From: Clostridium sp. Cult2
GTDB taxonomy: Bacteria > Bacillota > Clostridia > Tissierellales > Tepidimicrobiaceae
Direction of reading: 5' to 3'
Assembly (NCBI RefSeq): GCF_021655075.1
Contig: NZ_PPXX01000104.1
Location: forward strand, 1 to 49,784
DNA length: 49,784 nt
The translations under genes were made by a program, and so were the position numbers. Below the pieces are notes generated by a model. The model was given only the letters and a program-made list of their open reading frames with translations, searched no databases and was not told where the DNA came from. Below, piece by piece: positions 31,495 through 40,826 of the stretch. The first letter of the stretch is position 1. Every line of letters begins with the position of its first letter.

Positions 31495-32583
31495 TACATT
31501 AAATCTAAACAGTACTACATCTCCATCTTGTATTATATAATCTTTTCCTTCTGATCTTACAAGTCCCTTTTCTTTTGCTTGGGTAGCTCCACCACATTCT
31601 AAAAGGTCTTTATAGTTAATAACTTCTGCTCGAATAAAACCACGTTCTATATCTGTGTGTATCTTTCCCGCTGCTTGAGGAGCTTTGGTGTTCTTTTTAA
31701 TGGTCCAAGCTCTTACTTCCTTAGGACCAGAGGTTAAAAAACTCATAAGACCTAAAAGGTCATAACTTGCATTTATTAGCTTATCTAGTCCAGATTCTTC
31801 TAATCCTAATTCAGCTAAAAACTCCTTTTTTTCTTCTATGTTTAATTGGGATATTTCTGATTCAATTTTTGCTGAAACTACAATTACTTCAGAGTTTTCT
31901 TTTGAGGCATATTCTTTAACGGATTTTACATATTTATTATCTTCACCTTTAACCAAGTCTTCTTCAGATATATTGCAAACATATAATACAGGTTTTAAAG
32001 ATAACAATCCAAAGCTTTTCAATAAATTTATCTCTTCTTCAGTAAAATCAATACTCCTTAAAGGTTTTTCTCTCTCAATAGAATCTTTTATAGTTTTTAA
32101 TAACTCAAACTCTTTAAAATAAGATTTGTCACCTTTAACTATTTTTTCAACTTTGTGAAATCTATTGCTGACAATTTCTAAATCGGAGAGCATTAGTTCT
32201 AAGTTAATGATTTCAATATCATCAATGGGACTAATTTTCCCTTCTACATGGGTTACATTTTCATCTTCGAAACATCTAACTACATGAACTATTGCTTCTA
32301 CTTCTCTAATATGGGATAAAAATTTATTTCCTAACCCTTCACCTTTACTGGCACCTTTTACTAGTCCAGCTATATCAAAGAATTCTATAGTAGCAGGTAC
32401 TATTTTTTCTGGGTTTACTAAATCAGCTAACATATCAAGCCTTTTATCTGGAACAGATACTATTCCCACGTTAGGTTCTATAGTACAAAATGGATAATTT
32501 TGTGCTTCTGCTTTAGCGGCAGTTAACGCATTAAATAAAGTGCTTTTCCCTACATTTGGTAGTCCAACTATTCCTAATTTCAT
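31492..32583 (-). CDS. ychF: Redox-regulated ATPase/GTPase YchF (Obg family)
   Basis: Ribosome-associated P-loop NTPase, preferring ATP in characterised members. The 363 residues have the G1 motif GLPNVGKST (6-14), the G3 DIAG, a helical insert, NISE in place of the GTP-specific NKxD motif, and the C-terminal TGS domain (about 275-360, with GKIHTDIERGF and LFRFNV). GAAAGGAAGATATTA precedes the ATG on the minus strand. It stands alone, convergent with the PTS unit and divergent from a lipoprotein gene. Confidence 0.96.
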   Translation of the reverse strand: MKLGIVGLPNVGKSTLFNALTAAKAEAQNYPFCTIEPNVGIVSVPDKRLDMLADLVNPEKIVPATIEFFDIAGLVKGASKGEGLGNKFLSHIREVEAIVHVVRCFEDENVTHVEGKISPIDDIEIINLELMLSDLEIVSNRFHKVEKIVKGDKSYFKEFELLKTIKDSIEREKPLRSIDFTEEEINLLKSFGLLSLKPVLYVCNISEEDLVKGEDNKYVKSVKEYASKENSEVIVVSAKIESEISQLNIEEKKEFLAELGLEESGLDKLINASYDLLGLMSFLTSGPKEVRAWTIKKNTKAPQAAGKIHTDIERGFIRAEVINYKDLLECGGATQAKEKGLVRSEGKDYIIQDGDVVLFRFNV

Positions 32584-32767
32584 TAATATCTTCCTTTCAT
32601 AATCCTAAAACTTTGCACAAGAATTATTATATATTATATAAATGCTCAATTCAACACTAAGGAGATAATATTAATAGGATAACCGATTAAATATTAATCA
32701 ATTATTCTATTTTGTAATAAATTTTTATATTATTGAAAAACTATATAATAGGAGGAGGGTAAAATAT

Positions 32768-33229
32768 ATGAAAAGGAAAGTTATACTATTATTAATTATT
32801 GTATTAATAATAGGTGGCATTATAAATGGCTGTACCAAAGATGATATATCAAGGGAAGAAAATGAAGAAGAGGAAATAGCATTAGATGTGGGTGGCAAGA
32901 ATCACGATATTTTAGTACGCTCTGAAAATATTTCTGACTTAGTGGTAAATTTATATGGAATAGATAATGCTACATCTATTATATTTAATGATGTAGTGGC
33001 TATAGGATTAGTAATGGCAGAAGGTTCTAAATTGACTGATGATGTCAAGGAAATGATTATTGATACAGTATTGGAAAATGATACTATGATAAGACAAGTA
33101 CTAATAACAGACAATAAAAAAATATTTGATCAAATAGAAAATATTATATTATCTTTAATAGATGGCAATTCCTACGATGAACATGTAAAAGAAATAAATA
33201 GGGTCATAGAAAAATTAAAAAAAGAATAA
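32768..33229 (+). CDS. YhcN/YlaJ-type sporulation lipoprotein
   Basis: Predicted lipoprotein of the spore or cell envelope. A type II signal peptide ends in INGC with lipidated Cys22. The mature part (23-153) starts with an acidic stretch (EENEEEEIALD) followed by the YhcN/YlaJ-like domain (ILVRSENISDLVVNLYGIDNATSIIFNDVVAIGLVM). Homologues are spore-associated in Bacillus; here the role is inferred. AGGAGGAGGGTAAAATAT precedes the ATG. A terminator follows. The lipoprotein-modifying enzyme gene lgt is next. Confidence 0.8.
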   Translation: MKRKVILLLIIVLIIGGIINGCTKDDISREENEEEEIALDVGGKNHDILVRSENISDLVVNLYGIDNATSIIFNDVVAIGLVMAEGSKLTDDVKEMIIDTVLENDTMIRQVLITDNKKIFDQIENIILSLIDGNSYDEHVKEINRVIEKLKKE

Positions 33230-33234
33230 ACAAT

Positions 33235-33259
33235 AACCCGTTATCTAAACGGGTTTTAT
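33235..33259 (+). terminator. Terminator after the lipoprotein gene
   Basis: AACCCGTT (33235-33242) pairs with AACGGGTT (33248-33255), followed by TTATTTAT. Confidence 0.85.
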
Positions 33260-33382
33260 TTATACAATAGTCCCTCATTAAATATTATATTTTTCAGTAT
33301 ATTAATATTTGGCTGCTATAGGTAAATAAGAAATTTTATGCTATACTAACTATATTAAGAAGTATAGGGAAGGTGACTAAAG

Positions 33383-34117
33383 ATGAATCCTGTAGCATTT
33401 AAAGTATTTGGTATAGAGGTTATGTGGTATGGTATTTTGATATCCATTGGAGTGGTCATAGGCACTATTTTAGCATTAAAAGAAGCCAAAAGATTAGGGA
33501 TTGAAGAAGATACAATGATAGACCTTTTATTATATGCTATACCAATAGCATTAATAGGAGCTAGAGTGCATTATGTGATTTTTAGCTGGGATTATTATAG
33601 GAATAATATGGTAGAAATATTCCATTTTAGAGGTGGAGGTTTAGCTATCCATGGAGCAATAATATCAGCTATTATTGTTGCAGTAATATTTACTAGAAAA
33701 AGGAAAGTGGATTTTTGGAAGATAGCTGACGCATGTGCTCCCAGTTTAATTCTTGGGCAGGCAATAGGAAGATGGGGTAATTATATAAATCAAGAAGCTT
33801 ATGGTACACCTACAGATTTGCCTTGGGGAATAATTGTAGATGGAATAAAAGTACATCCTACATTTTTATACGAATCCATAGGAAATTTTTTAATTTTTAT
33901 ATTTCTCTTGTGGTATAGGCGAAATAAGGCTAAAGTTTCAGGAGAGGTATTTTTACTTTATCTGATGTTATATTCTATTATAAGGTATTTTGTTGAAGGG
34001 CTTAGAACGGATAGTTTAATGCTAGGACCTATAAGGATAGCCCAGTTAATTAGTATTGCATCGGTATTTTTAACAATTTATTTTTTCATAAAAAGGAGGA
34101 AAAACCATTTCATATAA
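33383..34117 (+). CDS. lgt: Prolipoprotein diacylglyceryl transferase
   Basis: Transfers diacylglycerol from phosphatidylglycerol to the lipobox cysteine of prolipoproteins in the cytoplasmic membrane. The 244 residues have about seven membrane segments, the conserved RGGGLAIHGAIISA and the Lgt signature GRWGNYINQEAYG. A later EGLRTDSL stretch is conserved. GGGAAGGTGACTAAAG precedes the ATG. It stands between terminators, apparently monocistronic. Confidence 0.96.
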   Translation: MNPVAFKVFGIEVMWYGILISIGVVIGTILALKEAKRLGIEEDTMIDLLLYAIPIALIGARVHYVIFSWDYYRNNMVEIFHFRGGGLAIHGAIISAIIVAVIFTRKRKVDFWKIADACAPSLILGQAIGRWGNYINQEAYGTPTDLPWGIIVDGIKVHPTFLYESIGNFLIFIFLLWYRRNKAKVSGEVFLLYLMLYSIIRYFVEGLRTDSLMLGPIRIAQLISIASVFLTIYFFIKRRKNHFI

Positions 34118-34150
34118 AAATAGAGGGAAACCTCTATTTTTTTTCTTTTT
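34116..34150 (+). terminator. Terminator after lgt
   Basis: AAAAATAGAGG (34116-34126) pairs with CCTCTATTTTT (34131-34141) around GAAA, followed by a long T-rich run. Confidence 0.93.
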
Positions 34151-34250
34151 TTTGCTTAGTTATCGAAAAATTGTCAAATAATAATACAAAAAGAAGTAAA
34201 ATGTAAAAATAGGACTATAGGACTACTAAAAAAAAGAAAATATTTTAAAA

Positions 34251-34280
34251 TTAAAGAAGGAATTAATGAAATGGTATAGA
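34251..34280 (+). promoter_or_regulatory. Promoter of the dcw cluster (mraZ)
   Basis: TTAAAG (34251-34256) and an extended -10 TGGTATAGA (34272-34280) with 18 bases between hexamers. Transcription would start just before the MraZ boxes. About 80 bases upstream, TTGTCAAAT (34171-34179) resembles a Spo0A box. Confidence 0.5.
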
Positions 34281-34291
34281 ATTAATAATAT

Positions 34292-34321
34292 GTGGGGTAA
34301 AGTGGTAGGAAGTGGGGTAAA
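34292..34321 (+). promoter_or_regulatory. Three tandem 10-bp MraZ-type operator repeats
   Basis: GTGGGGTAAA, GTGGTAGGAA, GTGGGGTAAA follow each other without gaps (34292-34301, 34302-34311, 34312-34321). MraZ proteins bind 10-bp-spaced (A)GTGG[GT] repeats upstream of their own gene, so autoregulation is expected. The repeats lie downstream of the predicted promoter, 34-63 bases before the start codon. Confidence 0.8.
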
Positions 34322-34354
34322 AGATAACAAAAGGGACAGTAAAGGATGAGCGGT

Positions 34355-34786
34355 ATGTTTATAGGTGAATACCAACATATTATTGATAATAAAGGAAGGG
34401 TAATAATGCCTTCAAAATTTAGAGATGACCTAGGGTCAAATTTTATAATGACCAAAGGCCTTGATAACTGTCTATTTGTTTATCCCAATGAAGAGTGGCA
34501 GGTACTTGAAAAAAGATTAAGATCTTTACCACTTACAAATAGGGATGCTAGAGCTTTTGTAAGATTTTTCTTTGCGGGGGCTACCGAATGTATATTGGAT
34601 AAACAAGGAAGGGTACTTATACCTAGCAACTTAAGGGAACATGCAAAACTAGAGAAAGATGCTGTAATTATTGGTGTGGCTGCCCGAATTGAGATATGGA
34701 GCAAAGAAGAATGGATTGCTTACAATGATGATGATAGTTTAAGTTATGATAGTATCGCTGAAAAAATGGCGGAATTAGGAATTTAA
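34355..34786 (+). CDS. mraZ: Transcriptional regulator MraZ
   Basis: DNA-binding autoregulator of the dcw cluster with two AbrB-like swapped-hairpin repeats. The ATG at 34355 gives [15 protein letters not shown] and 143 residues, the same as Bacillus MraZ, with AAAGGA 8 bases ahead; an ATG at 34346 would add three residues. The two repeats start near [13 protein letters not shown] and [13 protein letters not shown]. The conserved [12 protein letters not shown] and [15 protein letters not shown] are present. The binding sites are visible just upstream. Confidence 0.96.
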   Translation: MFIGEYQHIIDNKGRVIMPSKFRDDLGSNFIMTKGLDNCLFVYPNEEWQVLEKRLRSLPLTNRDARAFVRFFFAGATECILDKQGRVLIPSNLREHAKLEKDAVIIGVAARIEIWSKEEWIAYNDDDSLSYDSIAEKMAELGI

Positions 34787-34804
34787 TATTGAGGAGTGAA
34801 TGGT

Positions 34805-35737
34805 TTGGTATTTGAACACACACCTGTATTGCTAAAAGAAGCAATAGATGGATTAAATATAAAAAAAGATGGAATTTATGTAGATGGAACCTTAGGTGGT
34901 GCTGGTCATTCTTTAGAAATAGTTAAAAAGTTGACAACAGGCAAATTAATAGGTATTGATCAGGACTTAAATGCAATAAAAAAAGCAAAAGAAGTGTTAA
35001 AGAATTATTTGGATAAGACAATATTAGTTCATGATAACTATGTTAATATACAGAAAATATTATCTGATTTGAAAGTTGAAAAAGTTGATGGAATTTTATT
35101 GGATATAGGGGTGTCTTCTCATCAATTAGACCAGGAAGAAAGAGGTTTCTCCTATCATAAAGATGCTCCTTTAGATATGAGAATGGATAAGAGTAAAGAA
35201 TTTACAGCATGGAATGTAGTAAACAAATACTCTCAGATAGAATTAGAAAAGGTTATTTGGGATTATGGGGAGGAAAGATGGGCAAAACGCATTGCAGAGT
35301 TTATAGTAAATGAGAGAAAATTGAAATCAATTGATACCACTTTGGATTTAGTGGATGTTATCAAAAAAGCTATACCTAAAAAGGTTAGAATGGAAGGTCA
35401 CCACCCTGCTAAGAGAACCTTTCAAGCTATTAGGATAGAGGTAAACAGAGAGTTAGATGTATTGGAAAGGAGCATACCTACAATGTGTAGATTGCTTAAC
35501 AAAGGAGGAAGGTTATGTATAATTACTTTTCACTCCCTAGAAGACAGAATTGTAAAAGAGAAATTTAAAGAATTAAACAGAGATTGCATATGTCCACCTG
35601 AGTTTCCAATATGTGTCTGTGATAAGGAAAAAGAGATTAATATAATTACAAGGAAACCAATAACACCAAGTTTAGAAGAAGTGGGGAAGAATCCCAGAGC
35701 TAGAAGCTCAAAGTTAAGAATAGCTGAACGGGTTTAA
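34805..35737 (+). CDS. rsmH: 16S rRNA (cytosine-1402-N4)-methyltransferase
   Basis: Methylates C1402 of 16S rRNA with SAM. TTG at 34805 is preferred: GAGGAG lies 8 bases ahead and the protein starts [10 protein letters not shown], as usual; the GTG at 34796 sits within the ribosome binding site. The 310 residues show [10 protein letters not shown] (SAM site), [31 protein letters not shown] and [12 protein letters not shown]. Second gene of the dcw cluster, 18 bases after mraZ. Confidence 0.96.
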   Translation: MVFEHTPVLLKEAIDGLNIKKDGIYVDGTLGGAGHSLEIVKKLTTGKLIGIDQDLNAIKKAKEVLKNYLDKTILVHDNYVNIQKILSDLKVEKVDGILLDIGVSSHQLDQEERGFSYHKDAPLDMRMDKSKEFTAWNVVNKYSQIELEKVIWDYGEERWAKRIAEFIVNERKLKSIDTTLDLVDVIKKAIPKKVRMEGHHPAKRTFQAIRIEVNRELDVLERSIPTMCRLLNKGGRLCIITFHSLEDRIVKEKFKELNRDCICPPEFPICVCDKEKEINIITRKPITPSLEEVGKNPRARSSKLRIAERV

Positions 35738-35765
35738 GTTCTAAAACAAAGGGGGTAGGAATAAA

Positions 35766-36233
35766 TTGTTAGTAGCTAAGAAAGAATTTGATTATTATTA
35801 TCCTGAAGAAATTGACATAGAAAAGAAAAAAACTAGAAGAAGAGTTGTAACAAGAAAGAAAAAGAATAAAGCTTTGTATAGATTGGCTATTATGGGAATT
35901 GCAATGATTGGATTATTATTATCTTTGCTTATACTATATAGATATGCCAATATTACAAAGCTTAGATTGGAGATTACAGAATTGGAGAAGCAAAAAATTG
36001 AATTAGAAAAAGAGAAGGAAATTCTAGTTGCAGAATTAGAAACTATAAAAAGCTCTTCTAAAATTCAAGAAGACGCAATGGTAAAGCTAGGTATGGATTA
36101 TCCATCAGAAGAACAGGTAGTTTATCTAGATATAGATGAACTATCTTATGCAGACAAACTAAATATAACAGAGGAATTTTCCATAGCGAGAAAATTTAAA
36201 AGTATTATGAATTTGGTACTGAGTTTATTTTAG
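35766..36233 (+). CDS. ftsL: FtsL-like cell division protein
   Basis: Divisome scaffold that links FtsQ/DivIB and the septal synthase. The 155-residue protein is a type II membrane protein: a basic cytoplasmic part (KKKTRRRVVTRKKK), one membrane segment (about 41-61) and a coiled coil of Glu/Lys/Leu heptads (about 66-100). Sequence conservation in this family is low, so the name rests on topology and position between rsmH and the PBP gene. The start is TTG preceded by GGGGGTAGGAATAAA. Confidence 0.85.
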   Translation: MLVAKKEFDYYYPEEIDIEKKKTRRRVVTRKKKNKALYRLAIMGIAMIGLLLSLLILYRYANITKLRLEITELEKQKIELEKEKEILVAELETIKSSSKIQEDAMVKLGMDYPSEEQVVYLDIDELSYADKLNITEEFSIARKFKSIMNLVLSLF

Positions 36234-36244
36234 GGGGGTTAGCT

Positions 36245-38236
36245 TTGGCAGTACCTAGTAATTCTTCAAAAAAAAGATTGATATTTATATTTATTGTAGT
36301 TATAGTAGTGATTTTTTCACTTATTGTAAGACTAGGGTATATTCAAATTGCAACAGGGGAAGAATTGAAAAAAGGAGCCTTAGAACAATGGACAAAGGGC
36401 ATAGAAATAAAATCTAAAAGGGGTATTATATACGATAGAAATGGGAAAAAATTAGCTATTTCTGTTAGTTCCTATACTGTATGGGCTAGCCCTGCTGATA
36501 TAACAAATCCAGAAGAGACAGCAAAGCAGGTGGCAGAAGTACTAGGCATGGAGGAAAAGGTAGTTTATGAAAAAATTATAAAAAAATCAAATGTGGAAAA
36601 GATAAAGCAATGGATAACCAAAGAAGAAGCTAAAACATTAAGGAACTTAGGATTGTCAGGAATTGAAGTTGTTGATGATAATAAAAGATATTATCCTTAT
36701 GAAGATTTTGCAAGTTATATTATTGGTTTTACTGATATAGACAATTATGGGTTATATGGAATTGAAAAGACCTATGATAAATATCTATCTGGAACCCCTG
36801 GAAGATGGGTTAAAACAGAAGATGCAAAGGGTAGACAGATGCCCTATGATGGGGAAAGGATTTATGATGCGGAAGATGGATTAAATGTAGTATTAACTAT
36901 TGATGAAACTATACAGCATTTTGTTGAGAAGGCTGCCATGGAATCTTTAATAACAAATAAAGCCAAAAACGTTTCAATATTAGTTATGGAACCAAATAAT
37001 GGAGATATACTTGCAATGACAACTTTACCACAATATAATCCAAATAATCCTAGGGAACCTTTAGATGAAGAAGAAAAGAAAGTATGGGAAAATTTATCTG
37101 ATGAGGAATTGAAAAAAGAGTGGTATGATATGTGGCGTAATTTTGCAATTAATGATGCTTATGAACCTGGTTCTACCTTTAAAACAATAGTAGCTGCTGC
37201 TGCTCTTGAAGAAAACATAGTAAATGTCAATAGTAATTTTTACTGTAATGGGTTTGTAAGAGATATACCTGGTGAAGTTTTAAAATGCGCTAGATGGTAT
37301 AATCCTCATGGAGCTCAAACTTTAAGGGAAGGTATTGAAAATTCATGTAATGTGGTTTTTGTTGATTTAGGGAGAAGATTAGGAAAAGAAAAACTTTATA
37401 AATATATTAAAGCCTTTGGATTTGGGGAAAAAACTGGTATTGAGTTAACTGGTGAGCAAGGAGGAATAATACCAATTAATACGGATGTAATAAGAGAAAT
37501 TAATGTGGCTACTATGTCTTATGGTCATGGAGTAGCTGTAACCCCGATACAACTAATTAATGCAGTATCAGCAATTGCTAATGGTGGTAATCTAATGAAG
37601 CCAAGGCTTGTATCACAGTTAATTGATAATGAAGGCAATGTTATTATAGAAAACAAACCAGAAGTTAGACGACAGGTTATATCCAAGGCAACTTCAGATA
37701 CCATGTTGGATTTAATGGAAGGTGTTGTTTCAAAAGGGACTGGTTCCAATGCTTATGTACCAGGATATAAGGTGGCTGGGAAAACTGGGACCGCTCAAAA
37801 GATAATAGATGGAAGATATGCACCTGGAAAGTATATTGGTTCATTTGTAGCAGTGGCACCAGCTACAAATCCAAAGATAGCTGTATTGGTTATTGTAGAT
37901 GAACCTGAAGGTATCTATTATGGTGGTAGTGTTGCTGCTCCTGTAGCAGGTAAGATAATTGAGGAAACTCTATCTTATCTTGAAATTAAACCAGAATTTA
38001 CTGAAGAAGAAAAAGAACTATTTGAATACACCATAGAAGTGCCTGATGTGCGAAATATGACAATAGAAGAAGCTGGCAAAAAATTATCTGAATTGGGGTT
38101 TAAATATACAACTGAATCCTTGAATATCATAGAAAACTCCATGATAATTGACCAATTCCCATTGCCAGGTACTGAAGTGACCAAAGGTTCTATAATAGAT
38201 TTATATTTAGATGAAGATGATAAAGGGGAAAATTAA
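36245..38236 (+). CDS. spoVD: Class B penicillin-binding protein, SpoVD/FtsI type with PASTA domain
   Basis: Septal or cortex peptidoglycan transpeptidase. In order: membrane anchor (about 11-30), dimerisation domain with KRGIIYDRNGKKLA, transpeptidase with GSTFK (catalytic Ser near 310), SCN near 367 and KTGTAQ near 513, then one PASTA domain (about 600-657, VPDVRNMTIEEAGKKLSELGF). A C-terminal PASTA domain is common in SpoVD-type proteins, but FtsI from other Firmicutes may have it too. Start TTG with GGGGGGTTAGC ahead. Pairs functionally with the SEDS gene downstream. Confidence 0.92.
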   Translation: MAVPSNSSKKRLIFIFIVVIVVIFSLIVRLGYIQIATGEELKKGALEQWTKGIEIKSKRGIIYDRNGKKLAISVSSYTVWASPADITNPEETAKQVAEVLGMEEKVVYEKIIKKSNVEKIKQWITKEEAKTLRNLGLSGIEVVDDNKRYYPYEDFASYIIGFTDIDNYGLYGIEKTYDKYLSGTPGRWVKTEDAKGRQMPYDGERIYDAEDGLNVVLTIDETIQHFVEKAAMESLITNKAKNVSILVMEPNNGDILAMTTLPQYNPNNPREPLDEEEKKVWENLSDEELKKEWYDMWRNFAINDAYEPGSTFKTIVAAAALEENIVNVNSNFYCNGFVRDIPGEVLKCARWYNPHGAQTLREGIENSCNVVFVDLGRRLGKEKLYKYIKAFGFGEKTGIELTGEQGGIIPINTDVIREINVATMSYGHGVAVTPIQLINAVSAIANGGNLMKPRLVSQLIDNEGNVIIENKPEVRRQVISKATSDTMLDLMEGVVSKGTGSNAYVPGYKVAGKTGTAQKIIDGRYAPGKYIGSFVAVAPATNPKIAVLVIVDEPEGIYYGGSVAAPVAGKIIEETLSYLEIKPEFTEEEKELFEYTIEVPDVRNMTIEEAGKKLSELGFKYTTESLNIIENSMIIDQFPLPGTEVTKGSIIDLYLDEDDKGEN

Positions 38237-38282
38237 ATATTATATAAAAGTTGAATTATCATTTACTAAAGAGTATATTATT

Positions 38283-38309
38283 AAGGGGCGACTTTTATAG
38301 TTGCCTTTT
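38283..38309 (+). terminator. Terminator-like hairpin inside the dcw cluster, before murE
   Basis: AAGGGGCGAC (38283-38292) pairs with GTTGCCTTTT (38300-38309) with G-T wobbles and a 7-base loop, then AATTC. It could reduce readthrough from spoVD into murE. Confidence 0.55.
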
Positions 38310-38347
38310 AATTCATTATATTAAAATGAATGAAAGCAGGGGGAGAG

Positions 38348-39811
38348 TTGAAACTATTATCTTTAGTGAAAGGTTGTAAGTATGAGGTTATTAGTGGTAC
38401 CATGGATATTAATATTCGAGGTATTGAACATGATTCTAGGAAAATTACCAGTAATGATATGTTTATTGCTATAGAAGGATTTACTGTAGATGGTCATAAT
38501 TATGTAAATGAAGCTGTTGAAAAAGGGGCCACGTGTATTATAGTTGAAAAGGATGTTCAAATAAACAAATACAATATTACATTAATTAAAGTTGATGATA
38601 CAATTGAAGCTTTAGCTAAAATTTCATCTAGATATTTTATGGAACCATCAAAGGAATTGAATTTAATAGGGGTTACTGGTACTAACGGGAAAACTTCAAC
38701 TACATATTTTATAAAGAGTATTTTTGATGCAAAGCATAAAAAAACAGGGTTAATTGGTACTCTAGGTTCAATAATAGATAATAAAGTTGTAGATATTAAA
38801 AATACTACTCCTGAATCTTTGACTATACAAGAACATTTAAGAAAAATGGTAGAGGCTAATACAGAATATTGTGTTATGGAAGTATCTTCCCATTCTTTAG
38901 ATTTAAAAAGAGTAGAATATATGGATTTTCAAGTGGGTATATTTACCAATCTTACTGAAGATCACTTGGATTATCATTTAACTATGGAAAATTATTATAG
39001 TAGTAAACTTAAACTATTTAATAGAACAAAAAAATATAATATAATTAACGGGGATGACCCTTTTGGAAGGAGAATGTTAAATGATATTAATAATTCTACA
39101 CCAACTATTACATATGGTATTGATAAGAAATGGGATATATATGCTACAGATGTAATTTGTAATACTAAGGGAGTAGATTTTATTTTAAATACTCCAATAG
39201 GTTCTATTCCCATTAATTTGAAATTATTAGGTGGATTTAATGTATACAATGCATTGGCAGCAGCCTCTTGTGGTGTTATATATAATATGGATTTGGATTC
39301 CATTAAAACAGGAATAGAATCCATTAGTGGTATTAAAGGACGGTTTGAAGTAGTACCAATAGATAGGGATTACAGCGTAATAATTGATTATGCTCATACA
39401 CCTGATGGGTTAGAGAAGGTTTTGACTACTATAGACCAATTTGCTGAGGGTAGAAAAATTGTTATTTTTGGAGCAGGAGGAAATAGGGATAAAACCAAAA
39501 GGCCTACTATGGGAGAGACCGTGGCAAAACATGCAGATCTATGTATAGTAACTTCAGATAATCCAAGGTTTGAAAATCCAGATGAAATTATTAAAGATAT
39601 AATAGTAGGAGTTGAAAAGGCAAATGGGAAATATGTAACTATTACTGATAGAAGAGAAGCAATAGAATTCGCCTTATTAAATGCAAAACCAAAAGATATA
39701 ATATTATTGGCTGGAAAGGGACATGAAACCTATACTATAATTAAGGATAAAATCATCCCTTTTGATGAAAAACAAATAGTATTAGATATACTTAATAATT
39801 CGAAAAAATAA
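38348..39811 (+). CDS. murE: UDP-MurNAc-tripeptide synthetase (meso-DAP-adding)
   Basis: Adds the third stem-peptide residue to UDP-MurNAc-L-Ala-D-Glu. TTG at 38348 is chosen because AGGGGGAG precedes it and MKLLSLVKG is the usual type of N-terminus; the ATG at 38330 has no ribosome binding site. The 487 residues contain the ATP site GVTGTNGKTSTTYF, EVSSHSLDLKRV and the specificity motif DNPR (in TSDNPRFENP), which marks meso-diaminopimelate enzymes; lysine-adding enzymes differ there. murF does not follow. Confidence 0.95.
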   Translation: MKLLSLVKGCKYEVISGTMDINIRGIEHDSRKITSNDMFIAIEGFTVDGHNYVNEAVEKGATCIIVEKDVQINKYNITLIKVDDTIEALAKISSRYFMEPSKELNLIGVTGTNGKTSTTYFIKSIFDAKHKKTGLIGTLGSIIDNKVVDIKNTTPESLTIQEHLRKMVEANTEYCVMEVSSHSLDLKRVEYMDFQVGIFTNLTEDHLDYHLTMENYYSSKLKLFNRTKKYNIINGDDPFGRRMLNDINNSTPTITYGIDKKWDIYATDVICNTKGVDFILNTPIGSIPINLKLLGGFNVYNALAAASCGVIYNMDLDSIKTGIESISGIKGRFEVVPIDRDYSVIIDYAHTPDGLEKVLTTIDQFAEGRKIVIFGAGGNRDKTKRPTMGETVAKHADLCIVTSDNPRFENPDEIIKDIIVGVEKANGKYVTITDRREAIEFALLNAKPKDIILLAGKGHETYTIIKDKIIPFDEKQIVLDILNNSKK

Positions 39812-39841
39812 TAGCAATAGATACGAGAGAGGAGAAAACAA

Positions 39842-40807
39842 ATGGTTGAATACTTAGATATTATTAGAGTTGTTATTATATCATTTATAATAACTGCTTT
39901 TTTAGGACCTATAATAATTCCAATATTAAAAAAACTCAATATTGGTCAAAATGTAAGAGATGATGGACCTAAAACCCATCTATCTAAATCTGGTACTCCA
40001 ACTATGGGGGGCATAATAATAATAATTGCATTACTTATTACTACAATAAGTTCAGGACTACTAAATAGTGATATGTATGTTTTACTAATATCCACCATCG
40101 GTTTTGGTCTTATTGGATTTATTGATGATTATATGAAAATTAGAAATAGAAGGTCTTTAGGATTGAAGGCTTATCAAAAATTAATTGGGCAAATATTCTT
40201 TGCTACTTTATTAGCTCTTTATCAATCGAATACATCTATGTTAGGAACCAAGGTTATTATTCCCTTTTTTAGTAATAGATATTTAGATTTAGGGATGTTA
40301 TATGTACCTTTCATTGCTTTTGTAGTTGTTGGTACAGTAAATAGTGTGAATTTAACAGATGGATTAGATGGATTAGCTTCAGGAGTTACTTTAATAGTTT
40401 TATCTTTCTTTGGATTAGTTGCTTTAAATTGGGGGATGGATAGCATCTCAATTTTTTCAGCTGCTCTAACTGGAGCATGTCTTGGATTTTTAATATATAA
40501 TGCTTATCCAGCAAAGATATTCATGGGAGATACTGGTTCAATGGCTTTAGGTGGAGCTGTTTCTGCTATTGCAATATTATTAAATTTACCTTTGATGATT
40601 CCAATAGTGGGGGGTATATATTTTGCTGAAGCTTTATCTGTAATTATTCAAGTTGTCTCTTTTAAGCTTACAAGGAAAAGAGTATTTTTGATGAGCCCTC
40701 TTCATCATCATTTTGAACAAAAAGGGTGGAAAGAAACTAAAGTAGTAATTGTATTTTGGAGTATTACTGTCATGCTATGTTTAATAGGTGTGGCAAGTTT
40801 AAACTAA
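39842..40807 (+). CDS. mraY: Phospho-MurNAc-pentapeptide transferase
   Basis: Forms lipid I from UDP-MurNAc-pentapeptide and undecaprenyl phosphate in the membrane. The 321 residues have ten predicted membrane segments with DDGPKTHLSKSGTPTMGG, GFIDDYMKI, NLTDGLDGLASG, MGDTGSMALGG and the MSPLHHHFE loop. AGAGAGGAGAAAACA precedes the ATG. Directly follows murE. Confidence 0.97.
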   Translation: MVEYLDIIRVVIISFIITAFLGPIIIPILKKLNIGQNVRDDGPKTHLSKSGTPTMGGIIIIIALLITTISSGLLNSDMYVLLISTIGFGLIGFIDDYMKIRNRRSLGLKAYQKLIGQIFFATLLALYQSNTSMLGTKVIIPFFSNRYLDLGMLYVPFIAFVVVGTVNSVNLTDGLDGLASGVTLIVLSFFGLVALNWGMDSISIFSAALTGACLGFLIYNAYPAKIFMGDTGSMALGGAVSAIAILLNLPLMIPIVGGIYFAEALSVIIQVVSFKLTRKRVFLMSPLHHHFEQKGWKETKVVIVFWSITVMLCLIGVASLN

Positions 40808-40826
40808 TAGAAAGCAAGGTGTAATC

